A stretch of DNA of 64,000 nt from Porphyra umbilicalis (lineage: Eukaryota; Rhodophyta; Bangiophyceae; Bangiales; Bangiaceae). This document shows, piece by piece, positions 63,401 to 64,000 of the stretch. Both the position numbers and the translations under genes were made by a program. The first letter of the stretch is position 1. Each line of letters begins with the position of its first letter. The notes under the pieces are model-generated. The model was not told the origin of the DNA. It did not search any database and saw nothing but the letters and a program-made list of their open reading frames with translations. The DNA lies in the NCBI GenBank assembly GCA_002049455.2, contig KV918864.1, positions 62,001-126,000 of the forward strand. Reading direction: 5' to 3'.

Positions 63401-64000
63401 GCTACTGCCCGCACAAATGTTATGCGAGCACAAGAGGGGGGCCGACGGGGAGGTGGCTCGCCACAAGGGGCGATTCGTTGCCTGTGGCAACCACTAGGTG
63501 GCCGGCCGCGACTACGCGGACGTGTGGGCACCTGTGGCACGCCACGCCACCCTGCGTGCCGTCCTGTCAACGGCGGCGACGAGCGGGATGGTGCTCTACC
63601 AGCTGGACGTCGAAACGGCGTTCCTGAATGGGACGGTCGACGAGGAGCTGTATTTGCAGCAGCCCCGCGGGTACGAGCGGGGGGGGGCAGGGAAGGTATG
63701 CCGGCTGGTGAAGGCCATCTACGGGCTCAAGCAGGCCGCCCGAGCCTGGTACCTGAAGCTCGTGGAGCTGATGGAGCAGATGGGGATGACGCAGTGCACG
63801 TCGGACCCGTGCCTGTTCACGCGCCGCGGGGCGGACGGAAACGCCGAGTACCTGCTGGTGCACGTGGACGACATCCTCCTGATGGGGAGGACCAAGGCAG
63901 CGATCGAGTCAATGAAGCAGACCGTGACGGCGGCCTTCTCCTCCCGGGACATTGGGCCGCCCACATACTTCCTCGGGCTCCACATTGGGAGGGATGAGGC

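Larger units (their letters stand above)
59056..64000 (+). mobile_element. Ty1/copia LTR retrotransposon (copia-2), runs off the window
   Basis: The 5' LTR is about 59056-60099 (TGTTG...CAACA). The primer-binding site GGTTATGGGCCCAGC at 60100-60114 is complementary to the anticodon arm of initiator tRNA-Met, the half-tRNA priming known from Drosophila copia. A leader with ~120-bp tandem repeats follows, then gag (from ~60.5 kb, KLSNDNYVTWSANVEHVLKL), a zinc-knuckle region (~61.3 kb), protease (~61.5 kb, WIVDSGASHHMTG), integrase (~61.9-62.6 kb, HRRLGHCGAKDL, HTDVAGPM, SDRGGEYLG, YSPQQNGKAERYNRTLEE) and reverse transcriptase (~63.5-64 kb, LYQLDVETAFLNGTVDEEL, YGLKQAARAWYLKL, LLVHVDDILLMG). Broken, with about three interruptions in the part seen; otherwise well preserved. 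3' LTR and age cannot be judged here. Confidence 0.92.

Noticed and set aside
1-64000. CRISPR arrays, bacterial operons or prophage
   Set aside because: No regularly spaced direct repeats with unique spacers; the genes have eukaryotic introns and domains.

Overview
This window is nuclear DNA of a GC-rich eukaryote, most likely a bangiophyte red alga of the Porphyra/Pyropia type. I infer this from very GC-rich, alanine- and glycine-heavy proteins, few short GT-AG introns, a eukaryotic core gene (the U4/U6 snRNP protein SNU13) and many transposable elements; no rRNA or organelle gene fixes the taxon. Long C and G homopolymers are common, and most frame breaks in the clear host genes fall inside them, so assembly errors are a serious alternative to real mutations there.

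Layout. 1-11.3 kb: a transposon landscape holding two copies of a poorly known DDE transposon (the 3' part of copy A at 1-2.1 kb; copy B at 6.3-11.3 kb, bounded by TTAA and sitting inside a dodecamer minisatellite), plus small palindromic elements (MITEs) and a 714-bp repeat. 12.2-28.3 kb: a secreted subtilisin-like protease gene whose parts are spread over 16 kb. Its signal peptide and propeptide lie at 12.4 kb behind a TATA box, and its catalytic domain at 20.5-28.3 kb. Between and inside them lie a third copy (C) of the DDE transposon, a broken piggyBac transposon and a copia LTR retrotransposon with near-identical LTRs and an AAGAG target duplication in the catalytic exon. 29.4-32.2 kb: a second copy of the 714-bp repeat inserted in a MITE, and a large nested inverted-repeat element.

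32.5-44.6 kb is the host-gene-rich part: a leucyl aminopeptidase (M17) with a secretory leader and a cysteine-rich repeat domain; an ankyrin-repeat protein; a 999-bp hAT-type element with an 8-bp target duplication; SNU13, whose first coding exon is only the ATG; a GGCGT pentanucleotide array; and, on the minus strand, an RCC1-BTB-RING protein. 45-50.8 kb is mostly low-complexity minisatellites, one more MITE and a tRNA-derived SINE. 50.8-55.9 kb (minus) is a large NLR-like STAND ATPase (PH-like domain, alanine-rich helical segment, NB-ARC, 13-14 WD40 repeats), interrupted once by a TGA codon. 56-59 kb is nearly empty. From 59.06 kb a second copia element runs off the window; it has a roughly 1.04-kb LTR and a primer site complementary to the anticodon arm of initiator tRNA-Met.

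The host genes do not form a pathway: protein turnover (subtilase, aminopeptidase, BTB/RING), splicing (SNU13) and a putative immune or cell-death sensor (NLR). What links the window is repeated insertion of elements into host genes and into each other, which gives a relative insertion order.
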